NCBI GenBank assembly: GCA_951640165.1 | Contig: OX621255.1 | Span: 23,348,001 to 23,412,000 of the forward strand | Direction: 5' to 3' | Length of the DNA: 64,000 nucleotides | Source: Pseudoips prasinana | Taxonomy: Eukaryota > Arthropoda > Insecta > Lepidoptera > Nolidae | In this document: positions 32,525-42,711 of the stretch, one piece after another | Position numbering within the stretch: the first letter of the stretch is position 1 | How the letters are laid out: each line of letters begins with the position of its first letter | The notes under the pieces: model-generated | The model's input: the letters and a program-made list of their open reading frames with translations, nothing else | What the model was told of the DNA's origin: nothing | Database searches by the model: none | Made by a program: the position numbers and the translations under genes

Positions 32525-33220
32525 GATAATGCCCATGGATATATGGGATCCCGTACCATCTTGGATCAAGTTCAAACGTTGTTTTTAAGAGACTATACAT
32601 ATCATACTAACTCCTACAGAAGTTCTTTTTGTAAAAAAACCCGGGTTTCGGAGTTATTTTAAAAAACGTAAATAACCTAACCTAACCTAAAATGTAGGTA
32701 TATTTTGTTCCATGATTCCAATGTCGTAAGTATATTACATAATTTAGACTTGCTATACACGAACGAATATAATTGCTCCAAAAACAGCGGATTTCGCTTA
32801 TATTAGTAGTTACAAAGACGTAAAATCTCAATACCGGGTGCGCGAGTGAAACTCAGGGATTTACTTGACACTAATTACAGTGTGAGCGGGTAACGTATCT
32901 AATTGTAATAAACAGTAATAAGGATATAATATCATTGGACGCTACCGTGTGATAGCACCAATACCAATAAAACATTACTATAAGTGAGGCTGAATAAAGC
33001 GCTCATTGAATCTGATCTTGAACTATATTAATTACCCTTTGGTAATCTTAAAATACTATTTATGACAGACACTATTGCTCATGCTTATGCTCGTGTTGTC
33101 TTAGTGAAGCGACTAGGTTAGGAGATAGAGGAGGTAAGGAATAAAAAAATAAACAAATAATTCCATATATTGTTTTTATTAGCGATTCAAAGTCAACAAT
33201 AATTATTAACAACAACTTAA
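32525..33220. other. ISL2EU 3' untranslated sequence
   Basis: AT-rich; no frame of note. It contains three-plus copies of the insect telomere pentamer as TAACCTAACCTAACCTAA at 32673-32690. Confidence 0.5.
32673..32690. repeat. Short interstitial (CCTAA)n run
   Basis: About 3.5 units of CCTAA, the complement of the insect telomere repeat TTAGG. Too short to argue for a telomeric origin. Confidence 0.5.
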
Positions 33221-33221
33221 A

Positions 33222-34333
33222 TCATTCATCATATTCCTGAAAAAAATAATCTAAAACTGGTGCCGGTGCAGTCACACTATTATACCGTCCCCAGCTCAAA
33301 TACCACACTACTGTCATCACATGAGCACAGCAGCCCACTGTTCGCTTACCGACGAGGCAGCTGCAGCAATAACCTACTATGCTAGAATAGTTTCTAGAAG
33401 GCTACGAAAGAAAAGTACAAAAGAGAGGGTGCAGGTCCACATTTTTAATTAAATTTGACACCTGCAAAGAAAGAGAAACTATATGAACAGTCTAGAAACA
33501 AAATTATATTTAATTCTAATAAAACATACTCATAACGTTCCCAAATAATAAACCCTAGCCATGAATGTTTTAAACTATTTAATTTAGAAGAAAACTATAC
33601 AATCTATTATTTATTAAGAAATTTTACGTGAAATTATACAACACATTTTAAAATATACAATAATAATACGATAACTACTTAAATATTTTAAATTAAACAT
33701 GATAATTAATAATTATTTATATGAATAAAAAACACCACAAACACTGTAATAAAACTGAGGCATAATAAATAACATCCAGAATCCTAAATAAAATTTTAAC
33801 ATATAATAACTTAAGAAATTGATTTAAAGACAATTATAATCTAAAATAAAACGATTCTGGACCAATAAATAAAGATTCTGACAATGTCAGAAGACGACGG
33901 ATTATAAAAAAAAAAAAAAAAAAAAAACCTACTATGCTTTCTAATGTGTTGGCCACAGCATCGTCTCTGCTAATCAATAAATAGGTGTAATAAGTACGAC
34001 TGTTGACATGTCTCGATTTAATCCTACCTCTTAAAAGATAGTTATTAAGCCCTAAAATCAATGGTACATCATCATCGATAGTACAATTAACCTCAACGGA
34101 ATAAATACCAGTTCGACGGATGTGTTCCCCATAATAACTTCGAGCCTGTTTGAGTTGGTAGGTTCCAAGAGCAAACCGTTTTAAATCAGATATTGTCAAT
34201 TGTGAAAATCCATCTAAATGTGGATTGTTGCTGTCAATCATCTGAAAATTGACTCTTCTTCTATTGAGATTTTCGTTTTCAACATAAATTGCCAAATGGA
34301 TCTCAAGTGAAAGCCTATCTTTAGCTATTCTAA
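33222..34333 (-). pseudogene. ISL2EU second protein: SWIM zinc finger
   Basis: On the minus strand: VRIAKDRLSLEIH (start joined to the transposase frame), ENENLNRRRVNFQMID, SDLKRFALGTYQLKQARSYY, LRGRIKSRHVNSRTYYTYLL; then, across the poly(A) insertion, GYCCSCLVGKRTVGCCAHVM and WYLSWGRYN, ending at 33222. CSC-x8-CCAH is a SWIM-type CxC..CxH finger, the known companion domain of ISL2EU transposases. Apart from the insertion the frame is open. Confidence 0.75.
33384..33925 (+). mobile_element. Poly(A)-tailed retroposed insert of unknown source
   Basis: A 13-bp direct repeat AACCTACTATGCT flanks it (33371-33383, 33926-33938). It ends in about 20 A. Taking it out restores the SWIM frame. About 540 bp, AT-rich, with several AATAAA signals near the 3' end and no long ORF. 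It could be a SINE, a 5'-truncated LINE 3' UTR, or a retrocopy of a host mRNA 3' UTR. No pol III boxes were obvious. Confidence 0.8.
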
Positions 34334-34336
34334 CGT

Positions 34337-34885
34337 GAAATGAAAATGAAAAAAAAATGAAATGAAAAAAATGTTTATTCATTTTAAATTAAATCCCATA
34401 ACAAACTTTTTGATACTTCTGCCAAACTGCAAAACAGTTTGTTGGCAGATGTAGCTCCCTTTTTACAAACTTCTTACGATAAATACATTATGTACCTAGT
34501 TCAAGTATCTAGGTAATATAAAGAAACAAAATAAACACAGGCGAAACAAGGAAAAAAAAAATAAACAAAATATTTATATCTAATTAGGAAATAAAAAAAA
34601 AACAATTAAAAGTATTAAAATAATTAAGTTAGATTATTAAATATTTTATGTGCATTATATAATTAACCAATATTATAGCGTTATAGGCTATGCAGTTTTT
34701 AGTTCCTACCACATTCAACAAGCCATGTGCCTAACATCTAACATCCTAGACACCGAAAGGAACTCGGGCCCAAAACAATCATTTAGCCAGAAAGCAAAAA
34801 AAACCTCCGAGAACGCTGTCAGCGAGAATCTCCATTCATCCAAATACACAGTCATACATACATACGAGTACATATGTAGGTATAT
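34337..34885 (-). other. 3' UTR and tail of the near-intact LINE
   Basis: AT-rich sequence after the ORF2 stop. On the minus strand it ends AATGAATAAACATTTTTTTC followed by TTTCA repeats. No coding features. Confidence 0.7.
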
Positions 34886-37786
34886 CTATGGTACAGGCAA
34901 GGATAAACTCTCACCGACAACGCTTCGCAGGAATTCCGCCGTTCTCCGCCCAAATGACCGCTTCGAAACCGAACCACTTTCAATGTCCGAAGGCAAACTA
35001 TTAAATATGGTTGGAACCAAAAACTTGTTACATCTTTGGCCATAATAATTATTGCAAGTGGGCACCTCAAATATTTTACATTGCCGTACCCTGCGCGGCC
35101 TCAGGTGCGTCGTTATGAGCTTGTAATCATTACGACCATAATGTTCCAACGCTACTAATAGTAATCCTTTCTCATGTACTGGCAACATTTTACACTCTAT
35201 GAACAATTCTTCATAATTATTACTTTTACATCTCAATTTTGTTTTATTGTCTACTAATAATTTCATAAATCTTATTTGTAATGCTTTTATTTTGTCCAAA
35301 TACGTTTTAAATGTACGTCCATAGCATGCCAGTCCATAGGAGAGCAGTGAATCTACTAGTGCATAATATACAACAATCAAAGTGGCCCTATCCAGTACAG
35401 CACTGAGGTGGTGGAATTTTGTAAGAACACAGCGTAATTTATCGGACAGTTTTGCGATGTGCATTTTCCACGAGAAATCAGTATCTATTACTAAACCTAA
35501 ATACTTATATTCCGTCACCACCTCAATATCAGCACACTCACACTCCATCACTCTGCCGTCGTACACGCTATGCAGGCACTCGTATGTGTGACCCACGACG
35601 CGCGGCGGCCGGACGATATTTTTATTATAGGGTGACCGTATATGCATGCATTTAGTTTTACTGATGTTAATAACTATTCCGTTATCATGAGCCCACTTTA
35701 TGATACTCGTGAGATCTGTTTGGATTTTATTTTCTATTACATTTAAGTCCCTATCAGCATACACCATACATGTATCGTCTGCAAACATATATATTCGACA
35801 ATTGTGTACCACATTGCACATACTGTTGACATGCATGATGTATCCGACGGGACCGAACACGGATCCAGTCGGCACTCCACAGGTGACACGCTTGGGCTCA
35901 CCAACAACTCCATTGACCACTGTTCGCAGCGTCCTGCCTGTGAGATAAGCACGAAACCAGTTGCTGATAGGCCCTGCAATCCCACATTCCTCCATAGCTT
36001 GCAGCAGCTGGTGGTGTTCGAGGGTGTCAAAAGCTTTTTTGAAGTCAATGTAGACCACCACCACCTGCTTTCGGAGATCTAAACACTCATTGATGTCGTC
36101 AGAGAATTGAGCCAGGACCGTAGCCGTACTTCGGCCCCGCCGAAAACCATGTTGGACACTTGTTAATATGCTATTTTTTTCCAGAAAGGTGCTTACTTGA
36201 TTTACAATAAATTTTTCCACAATCTTATTAATTACTGACAGTATTGCTATCGGTCTATAGTTGGAATAATCTGTGTGACTTCCTTGTTTAAATATGGGTC
36301 TTATTAAAGCTGTTTTTAATTGTTCTGGGTATTGCCCTTTTTCGACACATAAGTTGATAAACAATGCTATAACAGGACTCAATTGGGATTCCAGATACTT
36401 TATATCTTTTACCCTGATATTATCCACCCCTTCAGACTTGTCACAGCTTAACATATTAATAATTTTACTAATGTCTATTGGACCGGCTTTTTGAAATCTC
36501 AATGACACTTGGCTATAGTTCACATAGCTAGACCTATCCATAAACTTATAATTACATACATGCTTTGTGTCTAAAATTTCTTGTGTAAATGTAGTGGAAA
36601 ATTTATTACAGATATTAATTGTGCTATCCGTTTTCCCTAAATATTTCAATATGATGTTATCCAAACTAGGTTTCTCTCTCCCTATCCATGAGTTAATTTT
36701 ACCCCATATTTTCCTAATGTTTTTGTGACAATTTTTTATTTCTTCCTGACGGTACTTATTTTTAGCCTTATATATATATTTATTTGTTCTATTCCTATAT
36801 TTATTGTATTGAAGTCTGAGATTCATATCACCTGGACTCAATTTCCACTTTTGAAAAAGTTTATCTCTAATATATATCATGTTTTTAATAGATTCCGTAA
36901 TCCAAGGCTTACTCTTTCTCTTGTGACGTATGGTTATTTGTATTCTAGACTTATTATAAATATTACAAAACATTAAATATAGACTGCTGTACAAATCAAG
37001 TGGGCACTTACAGTTCAACAGGTCCGTCCAGATAGTATTATCCAATAATTCCATTACCTTTTTGTTACTTAAAGTATTCAATTGGGTTTGTATATTACTT
37101 AGGGGGTTTATAGAACCAATGTCAAGACACACACCGATAGGGTAATGATCTGATAATTTACAGTTTAACACATACACAGACGCACAACACTGAGTTCGAA
37201 CCCACGCATGATCGATACAGGTCCGAGTCACTATACCGCCGCATACCTCCTCTCGCGTGACGTCACTGATGGCACACTCCATTCCTAGTTCACTCATATT
37301 ATTCACGTACTGTGTGGTCGCGCTGCACCCGGCGCGAGCGGTCCTGTTCAGCAAGTCTATATTCATATCACCAATCAATACTATTTCACAGTCTCGAGGA
37401 ATCCCCGACAGCAAGGAATGTAATTCCTCAACAAAGCCTTGTTTGTTAGTTTTTGGCGGTCTATATACGACCAATACATGGATATCCTTCCGTCCTTCCA
37501 GAATTAGTTGACCGTGGACCATCTCATAGTAGTTCCCATTACTAACTTTTGCAGTTAAGTTTAAGTTATTTTGGGCGTATAACAATATTCCACCTCCCTT
37601 TCTATTTTCTCTTGTGTGTATATATGTATTATATCCGTGTATATTATATAAGGGCATTTCATCTCTCCGTATATTAATTTCAGTTAGTGCAATAAGCTGT
37701 ATTTTCTCTAAACAATCATGCAATAAAACTTGTAGTTGAACAAAGTTTTTTCTTAATGATCTAATGTTTAAATGAACAATATTCAA
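34886..37786 (-). CDS. LINE ORF2: APE endonuclease and reverse transcriptase, intact
   Basis: 966 residues from ATG at 37786, no stops. Endonuclease: IVHLNIRSLRKNF (Asn), LIALTEINIRRDE (Glu), LVVYRPPKTN, VLIGDMNIDLL, RTCIDHAWVRT, CKLSDHYPIGV (Asp-His). RT: KSEGVDNIRVKDI, ALIRPIFKQGS, NYRPIAILSVINKIVEK, HGFRRGRSTATV, VVYIDFKKAFDTLEHH (motif A), CGVPTGSVFGPVGYI (motif B, with Thr-Gly and Phe where GVPQGSVLGP is usual), IYMFADDTCMVY (motif C). A long thumb/C-terminal region follows. It would perform target-primed reverse transcription. Looks functional except for the unusual motif B. Confidence 0.92.
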   Translation of the reverse strand: MNIVHLNIRSLRKNFVQLQVLLHDCLEKIQLIALTEINIRRDEMPLYNIHGYNTYIHTRENRKGGGILLYAQNNLNLTAKVSNGNYYEMVHGQLILEGRKDIHVLVVYRPPKTNKQGFVEELHSLLSGIPRDCEIVLIGDMNIDLLNRTARAGCSATTQYVNNMSELGMECAISDVTREEVCGGIVTRTCIDHAWVRTQCCASVYVLNCKLSDHYPIGVCLDIGSINPLSNIQTQLNTLSNKKVMELLDNTIWTDLLNCKCPLDLYSSLYLMFCNIYNKSRIQITIRHKRKSKPWITESIKNMIYIRDKLFQKWKLSPGDMNLRLQYNKYRNRTNKYIYKAKNKYRQEEIKNCHKNIRKIWGKINSWIGREKPSLDNIILKYLGKTDSTINICNKFSTTFTQEILDTKHVCNYKFMDRSSYVNYSQVSLRFQKAGPIDISKIINMLSCDKSEGVDNIRVKDIKYLESQLSPVIALFINLCVEKGQYPEQLKTALIRPIFKQGSHTDYSNYRPIAILSVINKIVEKFIVNQVSTFLEKNSILTSVQHGFRRGRSTATVLAQFSDDINECLDLRKQVVVVYIDFKKAFDTLEHHQLLQAMEECGIAGPISNWFRAYLTGRTLRTVVNGVVGEPKRVTCGVPTGSVFGPVGYIMHVNSMCNVVHNCRIYMFADDTCMVYADRDLNVIENKIQTDLTSIIKWAHDNGIVINISKTKCMHIRSPYNKNIVRPPRVVGHTYECLHSVYDGRVMECECADIEVVTEYKYLGLVIDTDFSWKMHIAKLSDKLRCVLTKFHHLSAVLDRATLIVVYYALVDSLLSYGLACYGRTFKTYLDKIKALQIRFMKLLVDNKTKLRCKSNNYEELFIECKMLPVHEKGLLLVALEHYGRNDYKLITTHLRPRRVRQCKIFEVPTCNNYYGQRCNKFLVPTIFNSLPSDIESGSVSKRSFGRRTAEFLRSVVGESLSLPVP

Positions 37787-37936
37787 ACTATTATTATACC
37801 GCTGTATGTCCTCTTGCCAGCTGTTTATATGCGAATAAGTTTTAAATTTAATATTAGATTTAATATATAAGCTTTGATCATCGAACTTAAACTACTTGGT
37901 ACTCTCAGTGTTATATCAGTGTCACAGTAGACATAT

Positions 37937-38929
37937 TTATTTATTACTTGCGTACATGCTTATGTCACTTAGTGTACGTATCGCTCGTATTTTTTTGTCA
38001 TTTGGGTCATCCTTTTTAATCAACACCTTATTGTTCTGGATCCAAATGTACTTAAACGTAGACTTCAGCTCATGTTTTACAGTCCACAGGAGGTTACGCA
38101 TGTATTTGGTTAAATCTTCATTAATGTAAATTCGTTGCTGATTGCCATTTGATAATATATCATCATTGCATAAATTATGAGATTTTCTTGTTGATAGCCA
38201 CTTATCGCGAGCGGTACGCGTATTCATAGTGATGATAATCGGCCGTGGCTTTACCCTACGAATCTCATTGCGTTTATTTCCGACAGAGGGGGTGCCTGGC
38301 ATCGCCGATGTTGTTACGCTATCGGAAGAACCAGAGCTCGGAACAACGGTCGGTTTATTTTCGCCTACCCTCCTTGCCTCACATATTAAATCCGTGTCCA
38401 TTCCCAGTTTTTGGGCTATAATTTTCACCTTATCTTCTATAATTTCGTCGTTTTGTTCCTCTAACCCAAATATTTCCACATTTTTTTCTTTCTCGCGCAT
38501 CTCCAGATATGAAATCCTTTCTTCCAGGGCCTTATTATGGGTCTCTAAATGCACATTTTTGTTTTCCAACGATTTTTATTTTTTATTCGTCTTTTCCTTC
38601 TCCTCTATTAGCTCCTGATACTTTTCGGCATAAAAACTGATGTCCTCAGACATGGACTCCAGCGTTTTTTTCATAAGGAACACTATTTCCAATTTTTTGT
38701 TAACTTCCGCTAAAAGTTCCCCTGGAGTGGTTTTTGTAATATCCACTTCAATCGCTGGTCCACTGGCATTCGTAGCTTGGCACTCATCACATTTTCCGGT
38801 GGACAAAAATGCTTTGATTTTTGTGGCACACTTCGTATGATATGCACCTTCACAAGCACCTGTACAAATCTTTATGTTGTCACTTTTCACTCTCGCCAAG
38901 GACATTTGGCATAGTTTACACTGAGCCAT
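37937..38929 (-). pseudogene. LINE ORF1: PHD finger, coiled coil, FP25K-like domain; one stop
   Basis: ATG at 38929. CKLCQMSLARVKSDNIKICT, then GACEGAYHTKC and GKCDECQ, give a PHD-type finger. A long coiled coil follows (KKLEIVFLMKKTLESM.. to NKALEERISYLEMREKEK). The C-terminus (PIIITMNTRTARDKWL, QRIYINEDLTKYMRNLLW, FKYIWIQNNKVLIKKD) resembles the baculovirus FP25K C-terminal domain used by many lepidopteran ORF1s. A single TAA at 38576 splits the frame, which resumes without shift, so this copy is one base change from open. Confidence 0.8.
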
Positions 38930-39043
38930 CGCGGATAGAAACTTGTTATTAGAAAGTTTATAAACAATTTAACTGTATCCTAACTTTTCGTAATTACTCG
39001 CATGCACTTTAGCTCGACCGTGCGGGGGGAGCGCTCGCGACGT

Positions 39044-39958
39044 ATTCCAAGGCTTCTGGTGGATCTTCTATAACAACATGAAACTTATTAATTAAGGCAC
39101 AACCAATTCTAAAATCATCCTTGAAGTGAGCAGCCGCTCTATTGTTAAAAACATTACGAAATAATCTAAAATCCCTTTTCACCCTCCCATTAACAATTTC
39201 TACTACCCAGCGACACATTGTAACAAAACGAGACTGATTTGCCTGCTGGGTTGTTCATTGATGTTCATCCTCAAGTAGAGACTCGGGCATATGTGTTACA
39301 AAGCCATATCCTTGGAGTTCATTACATCCCTAAATCCTCTATCAAGAATGAAAACGTCACCTCTTCGGAAAAAAGATCTTAAACAAGATCCCTCATTATG
39401 TAAGTTTAAACTTGTAATAGTAGCATCATAAGTGGTCGCCTTGTATGGCCCAAGACAATCCACAATATGACCATCACAACACACTATCATAAACGGTTTG
39501 ACCAAATTATCAAGTTTTTGCAAACTATATGTTTGTTTTTGAAATAAATAATTAGAACTACTTTGGACAAATACATAAGTAGCGTCACATATGACTATAG
39601 CTGGTTTAGAACCAGGGGGTAAGTCAGAATTACCAAATAACCCTTCTGGTATTGTTCTATTTCTAGAAGCAACATCTTCAACAGTCATATGATTAAATCC
39701 TAAGTACAATGTAACAAACCCATTAATTAAACATACTCTGGCCTTATTCATTAAGCGTTCTAAGGTGACACGAGATTTATTAAAGAGAGTCGCCAACCTT
39801 TCATTACTATCACCAGTTCTCAGCTTTACTAAGTAAATGCTTAAAGCTATTGCGGCATTTGGTACTTCTTCTGCTAAACTAGGAATACAGCTTAACAAAT
39901 CATAAAACTGATCTGAGTTCATGCCCAGCCAATAGTTACACAAATATGTAGGCATCAT
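39044..39958 (-). pseudogene. ISL2EU (DDE_Tnp_4-type) transposase
   Basis: Minus strand from about 39958: MMPTYLCNYWLGMNSDQFYD, NAAIALSIYLVKLRTGDSN with helix-turn-helix-like RLATLFNKSRVTLERLMNKA, then the catalytic fold: AIVICDATYVFVQSSSNYLF, QTYSLQKLDNLVKPFMIVCC, GPYKATTYDAT, DVFILDRGFRDV. After a frameshift near 39298 and a TGA near 39255 comes TMCRWVVEIVNGRVKRDF, which holds the last acidic motif, and LINKFHVVIEDPPEALEY. Asp residues are kept, so the lesions are the main damage. Some N-terminal sequence may extend to about 40135. Confidence 0.85.
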
Positions 39959-40323
39959 AAAAATATTGTACTGGTTTAATTTGAATTGTTACGTTATTGA
40001 AAGAAACTAAATCAATGCGAATATATATCATTAGTTTAATGTTTTTGTAGAAAACGTTATAGTTATTTATTATACAAAAGAAACTATTTGAATAACTGGT
40101 TAGTCGATTCATCAAAAATTGGTTCAATTGCATTCACATCTCTATGACCGGGTGTGTGACGAGGGAGTAAAACAATGTTCATACTTTTAAACTTTAAAAT
40201 TAAATTCCCTGTTCAAACATCAAATCCATGAAGCGTAATGTCCTAAAATAATATGAAAATAATTACTGAACAATTATGATCTTGATGCATGAGACTTCTT
40301 GGTACCAGTTTTGGTCATAATCC
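39959..40323 (-). other. ISL2EU 5' region and terminal repeat
   Basis: Includes a possible decayed N-terminal coding part (minus-strand stops near 40050-40110) and the outer inverted repeat ending at 40323. No intact frame. Confidence 0.5.
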
Positions 40324-40722
40324 TTTGTTAGGTTCATGTATTTAAAACAGTATGGTACATATCCGGGTTATCAACTATTATATCCTACTCTATTTATAAT
40401 AGGCATGAAAGGGTATTATAAACTAGAAGGAAGAAGGGAACTCGCTCTCACCATTTATCTTTTTAAATTATTAAGAGGAAAAATACATAACCCAGGTAAT
40501 CTAGAAACGGTTCGGTTGTTTGTTCCTGATGAGTACGTGGGACGGCGGCGGCGACCGCCTTTAATATGGGTGCCACCAGCGCGCACTAACCTGCTGCAGA
40601 AGGCACCCCTGACACGGGCGCTGCACACGGTCAACGCGGTGTCCCAACATACTGATATATTTACGTGTACTCTGAGTGAATTCACACGGGCAGCTTATTA
40701 TGTAACAACATTATTGAATTAG
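40324..40722 (+). pseudogene. Thumb/C-terminus of the LINE split by ISL2EU
   Basis: FVRFMYLKQYGTYPGYQLL, GRRELALTIYLFKLLRGKIH, PDEYVGRRRRPPLIWVPPAR, RTNLLQKAPLTRALHTVN, IFTCTLSEFTRAAYYVTTLL, stop at 40720. This is the C-terminal region that follows IERIQNK in the same family, so it is the right part of the LINE at 29960-32523. An AATAAATAAAT-rich 3' end lies near 40750-40785. Confidence 0.85.
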
Positions 40723-41066
40723 GTGTAACCTGTAATGTTAGTTGTTGGTTGTTAATAAATAAATACTTAAATAAATAAAATTATTATGATTCTGATAAAT
40801 AAACCCTTATAAATCTGTCCGCTGTAATAGGATGAGTCCAGTATTGCCAATTATATTTATTTTTTCTTATTTCCCTCCGAAGTAATAAATAGAGACAAGC
40901 AACTTGTACCTAATCCATCATGAGACTGAGCAACAACCACCGATTTTTTTATTGTTTTGTGCGATATTTTACAGCGCGATTCTAAAATCGTGTCGCAAGA
41001 AGTAAAATTGTGGTGCGCGCTTGGACTATTTGTGCGAACCATATGTAGTTGTTCTGAGTCTAGATG
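40723..41066. other. LINE 3' UTR and unassigned AT-rich sequence
   Basis: 40723-40785 is the LINE 3' UTR with A-rich end. 40786-41066 shows no gene or clear repeat. Confidence 0.5.
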
Positions 41067-41197
41067 TACAGACGCCAGCACATCCAGCTACCCCAATCTG
41101 TCAAATTTATTTTATTGATTTTCAACTTTATCACATAAGCATAAGGTTAACTTTCAATTGGCGAAATTTGACAGATTGGGGTAGCTTGATGTGCTGT
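41067..41197. mobile_element. Small MITE, copy 1
   Basis: Terminal inverted repeats of about 33 bp: CAGCACATCCAGCTACCCC... at 41077 and its complement ending CTTGATGTGCTG near 41195. The centre TTGATTTTCAACTTTATCAC is shared with a second copy at 56867-56998. No coding capacity. Confidence 0.7.
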
Positions 41198-41247
41198 GCC
41201 TCTAGTACGAGATCGTGCAGTTTCTTTACTCGATCACACGTATAGTG

Positions 41248-42143
41248 CCACAAACTTATCTGGTCCGGTGGCCAAAAGTAGAACTAACGACGCCAGTTTG
41301 AAATGTCAATCGGCCTGTTATTCCCTGACATTCCTGCCATTGATTGTTTGTTGCGCGTATTTATTTTTCTTTTTGTAGTTTTAATTGAGAAAAATGCCGA
41401 AAGCTTTAAAAAGTGATGCGAGGAACATTAAATTACAAGTATTGAATTATATGAAGGAAGAAAAACGCCTTCAGGAACCAATTATACCCTTCAATAAGTT
41501 GTATGAACGCGTAGCTGCTGCTACAGTTTAGTGTTGTCAGCTTCTGTAAAAATACGAAAGTCCCCCCTAGCACTTTAAATTAAAATACATATTTTAAAAT
41601 ATTCATTATTTATTTAATTTTTTCTATTTCCATTGTAAGTGTCGGGGAGTGATTTGTAAGTAAACTTGTGAAAGAAAAAGAGCAAGCAGATGCAAAAATT
41701 TATAGCAGATCAGAATATTGGTAGACCGAATTCTGAAATGCCTACATTGATTGCAGAAGCTTTTGATAAAATTGAATGGCAAAAGCATTGCAATCATGTA
41801 AAAAATATAGAAAATGAGTATCGATAAAGGGATGGATACTTAGACGAGCCTTTCATCATTCATTTACATGATGAAATGACTTCTGAATTAAACAATTCCG
41901 GTGACATAATAATACCTGCAGTATCTCCGTTAAGAATATTCAGCATACATTTTATGGAAATGATCATAATTATTGTATAAAAATATAAAGATTTGTAATG
42001 ACAGTATTTGTTTGCTTTTTAGTAAAGTAATATTTACGTTACAATGTGCATATTATTTTTACCCACTTTATTGCAAAAAATAGTTACTAGCAACACTGAA
42101 TGCGATAACAGCGACGCTGCCAGCGGGCCAGATAAGTTTGTGG
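41248..42143 (+). mobile_element. Deletion derivative of a Tc1/mariner-type transposon
   Basis: Inverted ends: CCACAAACTTATCTGGTCCG (41248) against the complement of 42119-42143 (22 of 25 match). Between them are the first 45 codons of a transposase (41394-41531) and a fragment of its C-terminus (41710-41827), but not the catalytic core. A typical non-autonomous internal-deletion form. Confidence 0.65.
41394..41531 (+). pseudogene. Transposase N-terminus (HTH start) of the deletion derivative
   Basis: MPKALKSDARNIKLQVLNYM, then KEEKRLQEPIIPFNKLYERV and AAATV-stop. This resembles the start of a widespread insect Tc1-like transposase (MPxxLKxxxRNIxxxVxxxMKKE... ERVAxATG). The stop replaces the usual continuation. 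Its C-terminal partner, EAFDKIEWQKHCNHVKNIEN, is at 41770-41827. Confidence 0.6.
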
Positions 42144-42711
42144 AACTGTACAGTTTCGTCCCATACATTGAGCACCAGCGCCTCTCGCGGAAACTATTAA
42201 GAACTAAAACTCGCAGCACGAGTTTCTATAATGAAACTGATCTAATAGAGAAACTGGCGGTTAGATGGTTTACGAGTCTGACATGCTATTTTGGCACCAC
42301 GAGTAGCACATTTGACAGTTAGTTGGACGTGAACGTAAACGGAAACTATAATGTTCTAAGTATTTTCACTCACCAAGAATTTTACAGTGAGAGCATATTT
42401 GTTGCCATGAAAATCATTTATTGGGAAGACTTAATTTTGCGTAATTATGTTTTGAAGATACTATGTGGTGCTAATAAATGGAGAGATTATAACTAAAACG
42501 TACTTAACTAATATATGGAGATGTTTGTTTGCGACGATTTTACGACTCGTATATCGAAATAAATCCTGCTAAATAAATAAATTGTTACATACCTATACTG
42601 ATACGATTATAGAACGCAAAGTGAGTTTACTTGTACTCTAAATCATATACCTAAGTGTTAGCATGTTATTTATATTTGTTATATTAATACTTAATATCAT
42701 TTTGAAATACT
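42144..42711. other. Unassigned sequence
   Basis: No supported gene. GC is higher at 42144-42310, then the sequence is AT-rich. The open frame at 42044-42322 has no domain I recognise. Confidence 0.4.

Larger units (their letters stand above)
34337..39040 (-). mobile_element. Near-intact full-length non-LTR retrotransposon (PHD ORF1)
   Basis: Inserted in the ISL2EU gene between ALEY and VRIAKD; CGT is repeated on both sides (34334-34336, 39041-39043). Minus-strand order: GC-rich 5' end, ORF1 (38929-37937, one internal stop), ORF2 (37786-34886, intact), about 550 bp of 3' UTR, and a tail of TTTCA-type units (34337-34380). Jockey-group by ORF2 motifs. Confidence 0.9.
32524..40323 (-). mobile_element. 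ISL2EU DNA transposon, with nested insertions
   Basis: The ends are similar inverted repeats: GGATAATGCCC at 32524 and, reading in from 40323, GGATTATGACC (9 of 11). The LINE codons AAT AAA (to 32523) and TTT GTT (from 40324) become adjacent if the segment is removed. It carries an ISL2EU-type transposase (39044-39958) and a SWIM zinc-finger protein (33222-34333), both minus strand and broken. Two later insertions lie inside (33384-33925, 34337-39040). No target duplication is obvious. Confidence 0.85.

Noticed and set aside
32673..32690. Interstitial telomere or chromosome-fusion site
   Set aside because: Only about 3.5 units within a transposon's untranslated region.
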